From the NCBI GenBank assembly GCA_021794595.1, contig JAJYQN010000065.1, forward strand, positions 93,773-157,772: a stretch of DNA of 64,000 nt. Direction: 5' to 3'. Below the pieces are notes generated by a model. That model did no database searches. It was not told the DNA's origin and worked only from the letters and a program-made list of their open reading frames with translations. This DNA comes from Pseudomonadota bacterium (GTDB lineage: Bacteria; Pseudomonadota; Gammaproteobacteria; Acidiferrobacterales; Acidiferrobacteraceae). Below, in pieces: positions 1 through 8,504 of the stretch. The stretch's first letter is position 1. Every line of letters starts with the position of its first letter. Made by a program: the position numbers and the translations under genes.

Positions 1-188
1 ATGCAGGCGCTTTGCACCGCGCCCAAATAGCTCTGCATCGCGATAGCGTAGCCCTCCACCACCCGGTCTTGCACCCCACTCGCCAGACCCACAGCTAGGT
101 CCTCCAGGGCGGCCCCGGTTCGGGTCCGCCCTGTCTTTAGCCTAAACCCGACGACCCGCCTAGCCTCGTCAGCTAATCGTGGGCACAA
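1..188 (-). CDS. possible 5' part of an unidentified gene running off the left edge
   Basis: On the minus strand one frame is open from a TTG at 188 down to the window edge, about 62 codons without a stop. The translation has a regular amphipathic stretch (LEDLAVGLASGVQDRVVEGY) that looks protein-like. In GC-rich DNA an open frame of this length is also expected by chance, and no ribosome binding site or family was recognised. It would be divergent from the permease at 196. Treat as a possibility only. Confidence 0.25.
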   Translation of the reverse strand, partial: MCPRLADEARRVVGFRLKTGRTRTGAALEDLAVGLASGVQDRVVEGYAIAMQSYLGAVQSAC

Positions 189-195
189 TGGCCAT

Positions 196-1569
196 ATGTC
201 GATTCGTGACCCTGAGCTCTCCGCCAACCGCGTATCCTTCGTCGAGATTCTGGGCCATACGGTCGCCAATATCACGCCCTCGGCTATGGCTACGGTGACC
301 CTGTCTCTGGTCGTGGCCGAAGGGGGCTTGCTCACGTGGGCGGTCTACCTGGTCGTGGGGTTTTTGATGTTGCTGGTCGCGGTACAGGTCGCCACCTTGG
401 CGCAAGAGGTGCCGGCCGCCGGATCGCTGTTCGTGTCCCTGAGTCGGGCTCTGCACCCCATGGTTGGCATTCTGAGCGGGTGGTGCATGACCGGCGGCTA
501 TCTCGGCGCCTTGCTAGCGGCCCCGGTCATTGGTGGCCTGTTTGTGGCCAAGGCCCTCCCTATCGTCGGTATGGCTGTGCCCTGGCCTTTTGTCGCGGTG
601 GTGTTTTCGCTGACGTCCTGGGCGCTTACGGTCCGAGATGTCGAGCTTGCGACTCGCTACAGTCTTTTGATAGAGGCGGTTTCGTTGGTGATTATCGCGT
701 TAATAGGCGTGGTGACCCTCGTTCATGTCGGGGTTTTTGACCGCCTGCAGTGGCGCGCGCCGTTTGCCGCCACACCGTTCTTTCATGCCATCACTTTGAG
801 CATCTTAGCCTACGGCGGTTTCGAGACGGCCGCCAACTTCGGTCGCGAAGGCCGGTCCCCTACGCGCTCGGTTCCGGCGGCGATTCTCGCCGCCGTTGTG
901 TTTAGCATGGGGTTTTACGTTTTCATGGCCTACGCCGAAATGGCCGGTTTTGCCAATCATCCCTCTCTTTTGGCGGGTACCGAGGCGCCTCTTAGCGTCT
1001 TGGCCGTGAGCGAAGGCCTTCCGGTATTGGCCTTTTTGTCGGATCTCGCGATGGCGATAGCGGCCTTAAGCGCCACCATCGCAACCTTAAATAGCCTCAG
1101 CCGTCTCTGGTACTCGATGGGACGCCACCGGGTCCTGCCCGCCATTTTCGGTGGGGTGGGGTCGCGGAAGACCCCGAGCTACGCCCTGCATGTTCTGGGC
1201 GCTCTGACGACCCTGTTTGCCCTGGTGGCTGGCGTACTGGGGTGGTCGCCGCTTGCGATCGTGAATCTGTTCGGGGTCTTTACCGCTCTCGGGTTTATCT
1301 TTATCTACCTTTTTGCGATGGTCGCGGTCCCGGTGATGAGGCGACGACGCGGCTGGCCGGTGTCCTGGATCGCAAGCTTGGCGCTTTTGACGGTCGTTCC
1401 CTTGTTGGTCTATGTGTTTTTGCAAAATTTCCAGGGGGCAAGTGGGGTCACGCTTGTAGCGGCCTATGGCTTCCTGGCGTACTTATCGATGGGTGCCGGC
1501 GTCTATTTTGTGTGGCGGCGCGGTGCTTCGGAAGGGCGGGATTTTGCCCAAAGCCGTGACGACGATTAG
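196..1569 (+). CDS. APC-superfamily amino acid/polyamine permease
   Basis: A 457-residue, very hydrophobic protein with about 12 predicted membrane segments, the usual size and topology for amino acid-polyamine-organocation (APC) transporters of the inner membrane. The N-terminal region (about residues 12-60) has the helix-breaking glycine/proline-rich layout of the family, and a conserved YGGFETAANFG stretch near residue 205 resembles the family's sixth-segment motif. The substrate cannot be read from sequence. ATG at 196 is preceded by no strong ribosome binding site. It ends 4 bases before the start of the downstream alkyltransferase, so the two could be co-transcribed. Confidence 0.85.
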   Translation: MSIRDPELSANRVSFVEILGHTVANITPSAMATVTLSLVVAEGGLLTWAVYLVVGFLMLLVAVQVATLAQEVPAAGSLFVSLSRALHPMVGILSGWCMTGGYLGALLAAPVIGGLFVAKALPIVGMAVPWPFVAVVFSLTSWALTVRDVELATRYSLLIEAVSLVIIALIGVVTLVHVGVFDRLQWRAPFAATPFFHAITLSILAYGGFETAANFGREGRSPTRSVPAAILAAVVFSMGFYVFMAYAEMAGFANHPSLLAGTEAPLSVLAVSEGLPVLAFLSDLAMAIAALSATIATLNSLSRLWYSMGRHRVLPAIFGGVGSRKTPSYALHVLGALTTLFALVAGVLGWSPLAIVNLFGVFTALGFIFIYLFAMVAVPVMRRRRGWPVSWIASLALLTVVPLLVYVFLQNFQGASGVTLVAAYGFLAYLSMGAGVYFVWRRGASEGRDFAQSRDDD

Positions 1570-1573
1570 CGCT

Positions 1574-2116
1574 ATGGACGCAAGCCAGCCGGAAAGGCCA
1601 TCCCCGGTTCTCGCTTGGACCTCGGTCGAGACGCGGTTCGGGCCCGTCCATATCGCCTATAGTGACTCGTGCCCCTACTTCGTATCCCTGGGGTCCGCCG
1701 ATGTCTTTTGTGATTGGGTGCAGAGCGCCCGCAAGGGGTGCGTTCTGCGCTGGGAGCTTGCACCGCCCCAGGATCTGCAGAAAGCCCTGCGTTGCCTGCG
1801 CGACCCGCGGCGATCTTACGATGGTCCTCTTGCGCTCGCGGCCCAGACCCCCTTTCAGCGCCAGGTCTTGGCCGCCACTCGTGCCATTCCCTGTGGACAG
1901 ACCCGCACCTACGGAGAATTGGCGGCCCAGATCGGGCGTCCTCGGGCGGCGCGCGCGGTCGGCACGGCCTTGGGCCACAATCCTTTACCGCTTCTGATCC
2001 CTTGCCACCGGGTCGTGGCCGCAGGGCCCCGTCTCGGCCAGTATTCGGATGGCGGCCAGGAGATGAAGCGGCGTCTTTTGGCCCATGAGGGCGTGGACGT
2101 GGCGCCGCTGCGCTAA
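1574..2116 (+). CDS. ogt: methylated-DNA--protein-cysteine S-methyltransferase (Ogt/AdaB type)
   Basis: A 180-residue protein with the complete active-site motif IPCHRVV near residue 142, in which the cysteine accepts the alkyl group from O6-alkylguanine in a suicide repair reaction. Upstream are the winged-helix DNA-binding motif (QTRTYGELAAQIGRP) with the family arginine-tyrosine pair, and a small N-terminal alpha/beta domain. The ATG at 1574 is chosen because the frame upstream of it lies inside the permease gene and reads as non-family sequence. Ogt, AdaB and Dat1 are alternative names for such single-domain enzymes and are not distinguishable here. Confidence 0.9.
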   Translation: MDASQPERPSPVLAWTSVETRFGPVHIAYSDSCPYFVSLGSADVFCDWVQSARKGCVLRWELAPPQDLQKALRCLRDPRRSYDGPLALAAQTPFQRQVLAATRAIPCGQTRTYGELAAQIGRPRAARAVGTALGHNPLPLLIPCHRVVAAGPRLGQYSDGGQEMKRRLLAHEGVDVAPLR

Positions 2117-2353
2117 TGCTCCGGGGAAGGGGTGTAAGCCCGGGTCACTGGCGCCCCAAGGCCCTAAGAGCGGTGCTTAAGGGTCTTTGAAGGCTTAAGC
2201 GGGACGCCGGTCCCCCGGCGCCCCATCTGGCCTATTCGGCAAGCGCCCGCCAGCGGGCCGCGGTGCAGGCCCATTCCTTGGAAGAGCGCTGCTTGCCTTA
2301 TTGGGACCTAGTGTGGCCGCCCCGGGCGGCGGCTACGAGCGCCCTTGGTCGGA
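2117..2353. other. intergenic region between convergent ogt and Nramp genes
   Basis: No gene is supported here. The stretch is GC-rich with several short inverted repeats, for example around 2211-2222 and 2316-2333 (GCCGCC and GGCGGC arms). The latter could fold in the transcript of either convergent gene, but there is no uridine tract, so I do not call a terminator. Confidence 0.4.
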
Positions 2354-3607
2354 TCATCCGACCGCGATTCCGTTTATGGCCGCGAACAGGCCAAAGCCCG
2401 CAGTGATCACGATGACCGTCAGCACAAACGCCGCATACCGGCCTTGGAGGCGTAAGGCTCCGGGAAGGGCGTGGCGCGCCAGAAGATAGAGGAAGCCCAA
2501 CACGATCGGGAGCAGGATGGCGTTCATGACCTCCATGGCCACCCCCAAGGATACGAGGTTCACATTCGACGCGACCAGGGCCCCGCCCAAGACCAGAAGC
2601 ACCGTGTAAATCCCGTAGAACCAAGGCGCCTCGCGTGGGTGGTGCTCAAGGGAGTGTTTGAATCCCATGACCTCCCCTACCCCGCGCGCGGCCGTGAGCG
2701 ACACGACGATGGTGGCGACAATGGCCGCCCCGCTCATGCCGAGCGCAAATAAAAGGCGGCCGGTCCTCTGACCAAGAAATGGGGTGAGCGCACCTGCGAT
2801 TTGCTGCACCGTGTTCAGCGGCGTGTGCGGGTTAGTTCGCCCTATGGTGGCCGCCGTGACCACCAATACCGCGGCCATGATCAGCTGGGTGACCACGGCG
2901 CCGATCGCGGTATCGATCCGGGCCATCTTGAGATGATCGGGCCTTAGCTTTTTATCGACGACTGCGGACTGCTGATAGAAGACCATCCACGGCATGATGA
3001 CCGCGCCCACGTTGGCGGCGGCAAGGTAAAGATAGCCTGGGTCATGAAACGGAATTTGCAGGCTGTGGTGGAGGAGATAGCCGAGATTTTGGTGAGTTCG
3101 AAAGGCCACTCCTAGGAACGCGAACTCGAAGGCCCCGACCGCTAGCGCCACGCGCTCGACCCCGGCATAGGAGGCAGTCCACACCATGACGATAAGACCG
3201 CCTACCAGGATCAGCATAGTGATCCACCGCGGGACCCCGAACAGCAGCCCCACGCCCGCCATGCCGCTGAGTTCGGTCAAAAGCGCGCCCAGGCACGACA
3301 GTGCCAGGGTGGCCACCGACAACCAAGCCCAGCCGTACCCGAAACGTTTGGCGATCAGTTGGCCGTGGCCTTCACCAGTCACCAAGCCCAGCCGAACCGT
3401 CAGTTCTTGTACGATATAGAGGATGGGGATCAGAATGACCTGCAGCAGGAGGAGCTTGTAGCCCCACTGGGCCCCGCTCTGGGCGGCCGTGATGACGCTT
3501 CCGGCATCGGTATCGGCCAGCATCACCACAAGGCCTGGGCCCACAACGGCCAGGGCCGCGGCCCACGGGCCGGACCATCTGTCCGAGAAGCGGCGAGAAC
3601 GGGACAT
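2354..3607 (-). CDS. Nramp-family divalent metal ion transporter
   Basis: A 417-residue inner-membrane protein with about 11 membrane segments that aligns by motif to Nramp (MntH-type) proton-coupled Mn/Fe transporters. The first segment carries DTDAGS where classical Nramp proteins have DPGN. The sixth-segment counterpart is GAVIMPWMVFYQQ, keeping the metal-coordinating methionine-proline but replacing the usual histidine by tryptophan. These changes place it in a diverged branch whose metal preference is uncertain. ATG at 3607 is preferred to an upstream in-frame ATG at 3637 because GAGAAGG lies just upstream of it. A Fur-like box lies in the leader. Confidence 0.85.
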   Translation of the reverse strand: MSRSRRFSDRWSGPWAAALAVVGPGLVVMLADTDAGSVITAAQSGAQWGYKLLLLQVILIPILYIVQELTVRLGLVTGEGHGQLIAKRFGYGWAWLSVATLALSCLGALLTELSGMAGVGLLFGVPRWITMLILVGGLIVMVWTASYAGVERVALAVGAFEFAFLGVAFRTHQNLGYLLHHSLQIPFHDPGYLYLAAANVGAVIMPWMVFYQQSAVVDKKLRPDHLKMARIDTAIGAVVTQLIMAAVLVVTAATIGRTNPHTPLNTVQQIAGALTPFLGQRTGRLLFALGMSGAAIVATIVVSLTAARGVGEVMGFKHSLEHHPREAPWFYGIYTVLLVLGGALVASNVNLVSLGVAMEVMNAILLPIVLGFLYLLARHALPGALRLQGRYAAFVLTVIVITAGFGLFAAINGIAVG

Positions 3608-3641
3608 AAAAGACCTTCTCTTAATAATTGGTAACAATAAT

Positions 3642-3660
3642 AAGATTGATTGTCATTTAC
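3642..3660 (-). promoter_or_regulatory. candidate Fur-like operator upstream of the Nramp gene
   Basis: Read on the minus strand, 3660 to 3642 gives GTAAATGACAATCAATCTT. It matches 13 of 19 positions of the classical Fur box GATAATGATAATCATTATC by my count. It sits about 35 bases before the transporter start in the only AT-rich stretch nearby, where iron or manganese regulators normally bind. This is a visual match only. Confidence 0.4.
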
Positions 3661-3802
3661 TGCAAGGCCCGGTCACCCTAACGCCTGGCCCGCTCATGCC
3701 CTATTACGGTGCATACGCCCCGTTTTGCGACAGCCGGGGGGTGTTAGGATAGGCCTGGGTGGCCGCTTGCGGTCTTGGCCCAGATCTTGCCTGGATGACA
3801 GC

Positions 3803-4870
3803 GTGGTGAATGACGCCGAACGCATTGTGGAGAACTTAAGTACCGCTGTTTTGCTGACGGACGCGGGGCTGCGCGTGCTTGCCGTGAATCCGGCCGGGGA
3901 AATGTTGTTTGAACTGAGCGCAAAACAGATGCTGGGCCAGCGTCTGCCGCGGATATGGCCACAGACCGCGACCCTCGGCCCCGCGTTTGCGGAGACCTTG
4001 CGTGCCGCCCATTCGTTTACCCGACGCGGCCTGCCCCTTCCGCTCGCGGGACGCGAGGTCACGGTCGACATGACCGTCACCGCGGTCCTTGCGGAGGGGG
4101 CGGCCAACATCGGGACTGCGGCACTCTTGCTCGAACTGAATCAGGTCGATCGACTGCGTCGCTTGGTTCAGGAAGAGGATCTGGTCGACCGCCACGATGC
4201 GCAAAGGGCCGTGGTTCGGGGTCTTGCCCACGAGATCAAAAATCCTTTGGGCGGGCTACGGGGCGCGGCCCAATTATTGGAGCGCAAGCTGTCCGAGAGC
4301 GAGCGTGAATACACGCGCATCATCATTCGCGAGGCCGACCGCTTGCAGGCCCTGGTTGATCGGCTCACCGGTCCGAATCGCCCTTACCTTCAGACCCAGG
4401 TCAACATCCATCAGGTGTTCGAGCATGTCCGCTCGCTCATCCAAGCCGAGGTGGGCGCGGGGATCGTATTGCAGCGGGATTATGACCCGAGTTTACCCGA
4501 ATTCGAGGGCGACCCGGATCAACTCGTGCAGGCGGTCTTGAACCTCGTGCGCAACTCCGTGCAAGCCCCGAGTACGCGCGTCTGTCTGCGGTCTCGGGTC
4601 GAGCGGCAATTGACCATAGGCCAGCGCCGTCATCGCCTTGTCCTGCGTGCCGAGGTGGAGGATGACGGGCCCGGCGTGCCAACCAAGCTCCGGGAGACGC
4701 TCTTTTATCCCATGGTCACAAGTCGCGCGGAAGGGACCGGTCTTGGGCTGTCCATCGCCCAGGACATCGCGCGCCGCCACGGCGGCCTGATCGAGTACGC
4801 AAGCCGCCCGGGACGCACGGTTTTTACCTTATTTCTACCGTTGAGGCAGGGACATGACGCGACAGGATAG
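3803..4870 (+). CDS. glnL: nitrogen regulation sensor histidine kinase NtrB
   Basis: A soluble histidine kinase of about 355 residues. A PAS domain occupies roughly residues 8-110. The HisKA motif GLAHEIKNPLGGLRGAAQLL has the phospho-accepting histidine near residue 143, close to its position in Escherichia coli NtrB. The ATPase domain has N (NLVRNSVQA), G1 (DDGPGVP) and G2 (GTGLGLSIA) boxes. It would phosphorylate the NtrC encoded by the overlapping next gene in response to PII-type nitrogen signals. The start is uncertain: GTG at 3803 or 3806 gives a family-like N-terminus with a weak GGATGA upstream, whereas the longer frame begins in unrelated proline-rich sequence. Confidence 0.9.
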   Translation: MVNDAERIVENLSTAVLLTDAGLRVLAVNPAGEMLFELSAKQMLGQRLPRIWPQTATLGPAFAETLRAAHSFTRRGLPLPLAGREVTVDMTVTAVLAEGAANIGTAALLLELNQVDRLRRLVQEEDLVDRHDAQRAVVRGLAHEIKNPLGGLRGAAQLLERKLSESEREYTRIIIREADRLQALVDRLTGPNRPYLQTQVNIHQVFEHVRSLIQAEVGAGIVLQRDYDPSLPEFEGDPDQLVQAVLNLVRNSVQAPSTRVCLRSRVERQLTIGQRRHRLVLRAEVEDDGPGVPTKLRETLFYPMVTSRAEGTGLGLSIAQDIARRHGGLIEYASRPGRTVFTLFLPLRQGHDATG

Positions 4871-6248
4871 CGTTTGGATAGTCGACGACGATGAGTCGAT
4901 CCGGTGGGTACTGGAGAAGGCCTTTCAGCAGGCCGGCATGGCGCCCCGATGTTTTGCTAGCGCGAACGCCGTTTTAGACGAGCTTCGCACCCAGGCGCCC
5001 GATGTCGTGATCACCGATATCCGCATGAGCGGCCTCTCTGGACTCAAGCTCCTTGAAAACATCGGTCATAGCATTCCCTCGCTCCCCGTCATCGTCATGA
5101 CCGCCCATTCTGATCTCGATAGCGCGGTGGCGGCCTACCAAGGGGGCGCGTTCGAGTATTTACCCAAGCCTTTTGACGTCGACCATGCCGTGGGCTTGGC
5201 GCGCTATGCCATAGAGCATAGGCGCCAAGGGCAGATATCGGACATTGAAGGCACCGAGGCGGCCCCGGAAATCCTGGGCGCGGCCCCGGCCATGCAGGAG
5301 GTCTTTCGGGCCATAGGGCGTCTCGCCGGCTCCCACATTACGGTCTTGATCAATGGCGAATCGGGGACCGGCAAGGAACTCGTGGCGCGCGCTCTACATA
5401 ATCATAGCCCGCGGGCCCGCAGTGCCTTTATTCCGCTCAATATCGCCGCCATTCCCGCAGGACTCCTCGAGTCCGAGTTGTTTGGGCATGAGCGCGGTGC
5501 CTTTACCGGGGCCCTGACTCAACGGCGCGGGCGCTTCGAGCAGGCCGATGGCGGCACCCTGTTTCTCGACGAAATCGGCGATATGCCGTCCGAGCTCCAG
5601 ACTCGTCTCTTGCGGGTCTTGTCCGATGGCCAGTTTTACCGCGTGGGCGGTTGCGAAAAGATCACCACCAATGTGCGCGTAATCGCGGCCACCCATCAGA
5701 ATCTTGAGCAGCGGGTGGCCGACGGCCTCTTTCGGGAAGATCTTTTCCATCGTTTGAATGTGATTCGCATCCAGGTCCCGCCGCTACGGGATCGTCGTCA
5801 AGACATCCCGATGCTGGTACGTCATTTTTTGGCGATGGCCGCAGCCGAACTGAAGGTCGAGCCCAAACGATTGGCGCCCGAGGCTGAGCAGTATCTCTGT
5901 AAATTGCCCTGGCCTGGGAATGTGCGCCAGCTCGAGAACACCTGCCGTTGGCTTACGGTGATGGCCCCTGGGCGCACGATCCGGGTCGCCGATCTGGCCA
6001 CCGAATTGAAGGAAGCGGGTCCGGCGCCGTCTCCGGGGAGCGATTGGCTGTCGGGTTTGAGAACTGTCGTCGAGCAGCGCTTGGCGCTGGGCGAGAGCGC
6101 GGTTTATACCGATCTTAACTTGGCGTTCGAGCGGACCTTGATCGAGGCCGCCTTGCGGCACACGGGTGGCCGCAAGCAGGATGCCGCCAAGCGTCTAGGG
6201 CTGGGACGCAACACGCTAACGCGTAAGCTCAAGGAGTTGAATCTTTAG
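4854..6248 (+). CDS. glnG: nitrogen regulation response regulator NtrC (sigma54 activator)
   Basis: A 464-residue activator with the full NtrC layout. The receiver domain (residues 5-120) has the DDD acidic pocket, phosphorylation site aspartate near 55 (VVITDIRM) and KPFD lysine. The AAA+ domain (about 140-375) has Walker A GESGTGKE, the sigma54-contacting GAFTGA loop and Walker B GTLFLDEIGD. A C-terminal Fis-type helix-turn-helix ends in GRNTLTRKLKEL. It activates sigma54 promoters of nitrogen assimilation genes. Its ATG overlaps the end of glnL by 17 bases, indicating translational coupling. Its 3' end overlaps the convergent lipoprotein gene by 20 bases. Confidence 0.95.
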   Translation: MTRQDSVWIVDDDESIRWVLEKAFQQAGMAPRCFASANAVLDELRTQAPDVVITDIRMSGLSGLKLLENIGHSIPSLPVIVMTAHSDLDSAVAAYQGGAFEYLPKPFDVDHAVGLARYAIEHRRQGQISDIEGTEAAPEILGAAPAMQEVFRAIGRLAGSHITVLINGESGTGKELVARALHNHSPRARSAFIPLNIAAIPAGLLESELFGHERGAFTGALTQRRGRFEQADGGTLFLDEIGDMPSELQTRLLRVLSDGQFYRVGGCEKITTNVRVIAATHQNLEQRVADGLFREDLFHRLNVIRIQVPPLRDRRQDIPMLVRHFLAMAAAELKVEPKRLAPEAEQYLCKLPWPGNVRQLENTCRWLTVMAPGRTIRVADLATELKEAGPAPSPGSDWLSGLRTVVEQRLALGESAVYTDLNLAFERTLIEAALRHTGGRKQDAAKRLGLGRNTLTRKLKELNL

Positions 6249-6846
6249 GTTCCCGTAGCGCGTGACGACGCACGAGTTGCACAAAAATGCGGTCGGCGCG
6301 CCGAGCCAAGGCGCCAAGACCCTCGACCGCCCCGGTTACGCTGGGTGCGCAGGCTTGCTTCAAGTCGACGGTCTTCTCGGCGAGGAGTCGACCGGTCGTT
6401 ACGTCATAGAGTCGGCCTTGGATCGCCAAACGCACAAAGGCTTTATCAGGCGTAGAGAAGTTTTGGTCGAAGCGCGATAGGACCAATACGAGCCGCTCGA
6501 CCTCGGGCGGCGGCCCCGCAGTCACGCTGGCCCTTAGTCCGAGACGCGCCCGCAGACGGGCCTTGAGGAGGGCCGCCGGTGGGGCAATCCAGCGGTTGTC
6601 GGCGTAAGCGTAGACGGCCGTCGGATCCCGATACAGGAGCCGGTAGTGGATGCTCGTCCCCGTGAGCCAAGAGAGGCTTTTGACATGAATCAGTACGGGC
6701 ACCGCTGGCTTCTCAGAGGCTTGTGTCTGGATCGGGCCAAAGTCGTGGTCGACCAGCAGTTCGGGTGGTCGTGACGGGAACAGACTGCAGCCCCCGAGGA
6801 CGATCAGAGACAAGCCTACGACAAACCCCTTTATCAAGTTAGACAT
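6229..6846 (-). CDS. ABC-type transport auxiliary lipoprotein (PqiC/ABC_trans_aux family)
   Basis: A 205-residue protein with a lipoprotein signal peptide: a hydrophobic N-terminus followed by the lipobox LGGC, so cysteine 20 would be lipidated. The mature part has the beta-strand pattern of the PqiC/ABC_trans_aux family (…IHYRLLYRDPTAVYAYADNRW…), whose members are outer-membrane partners of MCE-domain lipid transporters. It is the last gene of the operon with the MlaE-like permease, ATPase and MCE protein, one base after the MCE gene. Its tail overlaps the end of ntrC, an uncommonly tight convergent arrangement. Confidence 0.85.
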   Translation of the reverse strand: MSNLIKGFVVGLSLIVLGGCSLFPSRPPELLVDHDFGPIQTQASEKPAVPVLIHVKSLSWLTGTSIHYRLLYRDPTAVYAYADNRWIAPPAALLKARLRARLGLRASVTAGPPPEVERLVLVLSRFDQNFSTPDKAFVRLAIQGRLYDVTTGRLLAEKTVDLKQACAPSVTGAVEGLGALARRADRIFVQLVRRHALREPKDSTP

Positions 6847-6847
6847 G

Positions 6848-7738
6848 TCAGTGTGACTCCTGGTATCCGGGCTCGCCAGGACCGGGGGCCATCGGTCGGG
6901 CTCCTAGCAGGAGTTCGCGAGGATGGTGGCGTAATGAGCGGCTCAGTTTTGAGACATCGTTCGAGGCCGCCGTCAGATGATTGATAGCGCGATCGATCCG
7001 AGGCAGGGTGCGCGTGAGGATGACGGTGCTTGCCCCCTGGGCGGTATCGCTTAGGGCTTGGAGATGACGCCCGAGAGTCCGCATCCGGCCGGTTAATCGG
7101 TCGATGTGGGCGAGGGTCAGATCGGCGTGCTGCTCGATCTGGGGCAGCCCCGCCACGGCATCGTTCAGACGTTCGCTCAAGGTCGCCCATTTCCGGCTGG
7201 CCTTCGCGGCGTTGGCCAAGATGGCCTGCAAGTGGGCCCTATTGGTGGCGTCGAGAGTTTGATGAAGCGCATCGCTCAGCCGGGCCAATTGCCTCATGGC
7301 GTGGGTACCGGCCTTTGTGAGGCGACTGAGCAGCGAGGGGCGCATCGGGATCACCCCCGGGTGGGCGCGTGACGTCGCAAGCGGCGTCAGGTTGGCCGTG
7401 GTGTTGAGTTCCAGTGCGGAGAGTCCAGTGACCCCCTGCAGTTTCAGTAAGGCGTAGGTGCCGCGGGTCACGGGGATGCGTTTATCGACCGAAATGGCGA
7501 TCCGAATCATGCGCGGGTTGTGCGGGTCCACATGGATACTGCGCACGATACCCGCCGTTATGCCCCGAAAAAATACCGTAGACTGGGGCCTCAGACCAAA
7601 TACGCTGCCATGCGTGATCACCACATAGCGGGCCCGCGGTTCATGGTTGCCGCCTATCCAGAAAGCGGCTGCCAGGATGGCGACGGCGAAGACCAGCACG
7701 AAAAGGCCGGCGCGCAAGGCGTAGGAGCGATTATTCAT
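6848..7738 (-). CDS. MlaD-like MCE domain protein (lipid transport substrate-binding subunit)
   Basis: A 296-residue protein anchored by a single N-terminal membrane helix (about residues 8-27). It is followed by an MCE/MlaD domain (about 40-120: YVVITHGSVFGLRPQSTVFFRGITAGIV then the LQGVTGLSALEL strand) and a long helical C-terminal tail predicted to form a periplasmic tunnel. MCE proteins move phospholipids or other lipids between inner and outer membranes. The ATG at 7738 overlaps the ATPase stop by eight bases (ATGAATAA), signalling coupling. An in-frame ATG further upstream at 7795 would lie deep inside the ATPase gene and is not favoured. Confidence 0.9.
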   Translation of the reverse strand: MNNRSYALRAGLFVLVFAVAILAAAFWIGGNHEPRARYVVITHGSVFGLRPQSTVFFRGITAGIVRSIHVDPHNPRMIRIAISVDKRIPVTRGTYALLKLQGVTGLSALELNTTANLTPLATSRAHPGVIPMRPSLLSRLTKAGTHAMRQLARLSDALHQTLDATNRAHLQAILANAAKASRKWATLSERLNDAVAGLPQIEQHADLTLAHIDRLTGRMRTLGRHLQALSDTAQGASTVILTRTLPRIDRAINHLTAASNDVSKLSRSLRHHPRELLLGARPMAPGPGEPGYQESH

Positions 7739-8504
7739 GAGAGAGGGCCTTAAAGACCCGCTGGCCGCGGGTGCCGGTGAAAAGGGTGGCGACAAAGGGA
7801 TGGGGGACGCAAGCGACCTCTGTGGGCGTTCCGAGCGCTACGATCCTATGGTCGGCGAGAATGGCGAGTTGTGTGCATAGGTCGTGCATAAGATCTAGGT
7901 CGTGGGTAATAACGACCGCAGTGAACCCCAGTTCCTTATGGAGGCCTTGCAGGTGGTCGACGAAGGCCTGGGCCGTGACCGGGTCGAGTCCCGATGTGGG
8001 CTCGTCAAGAAACAGGAGTTCGGGTTCGAGCGCTAGCGCGCGCGCCAAGGCGACACGCTTGACCATGCCGCCCGAAAGTTCGGCAGGCAGCCGGTTTGCG
8101 ACCTCGGGCCCGAGGCCGACCATGGCCAGTTTCATATAGACAAGGTCTCTGATGAGGCTGCGGTCCATCCCCTGATACTCCTGAAGAGGGAAGGCGATGT
8201 TCTCGAAAACGGTGAAGGCGCTAAAGAGCGCGCCCCCTTGGAATAGGATGCCACACCTCTGGCGCAAGCGCGCAAGATCCAAGCCCTGGGTTTGCTGCAA
8301 GGGGCGCCCAAATAAGGTGACGGCGCCGCCGCTTGGTTGGTCTAAGCCGATCATTTCGCGCACCAGCGTCGTTTTGCCGCTGCCGGAACCGCCCACGAGC
8401 CCCAGGATTTGCCCTTCGTGGACCTCAAGGTTGATGTCCTCGTGCACGACTTGGCGCCCAAACGATGTCGAGACATGGCGCATTTCGATAACCGGGTCTG
8501 ACAT
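7731..8504 (-). CDS. ABC transporter ATP-binding protein of MlaF type
   Basis: A 257-residue nucleotide-binding subunit. Visible motifs are Walker A (GGSGSGKTT, near residue 37), Q-loop (GILFQGGALFSAF), signature LSGGMVKRVALARAL, Walker B LLFLDEPTSGLD and the switch histidine ITHDL. The GGALFSAFTVFENIAFPL stretch after the Q-loop is characteristic of MlaF-type rather than other ABC ATPases. It powers the lipid transporter formed with the permease upstream (stop and start overlap as TGATG at 8504) and the MCE protein downstream. Confidence 0.93.
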   Translation of the reverse strand: MSDPVIEMRHVSTSFGRQVVHEDINLEVHEGQILGLVGGSGSGKTTLVREMIGLDQPSGGAVTLFGRPLQQTQGLDLARLRQRCGILFQGGALFSAFTVFENIAFPLQEYQGMDRSLIRDLVYMKLAMVGLGPEVANRLPAELSGGMVKRVALARALALEPELLFLDEPTSGLDPVTAQAFVDHLQGLHKELGFTAVVITHDLDLMHDLCTQLAILADHRIVALGTPTEVACVPHPFVATLFTGTRGQRVFKALSHE

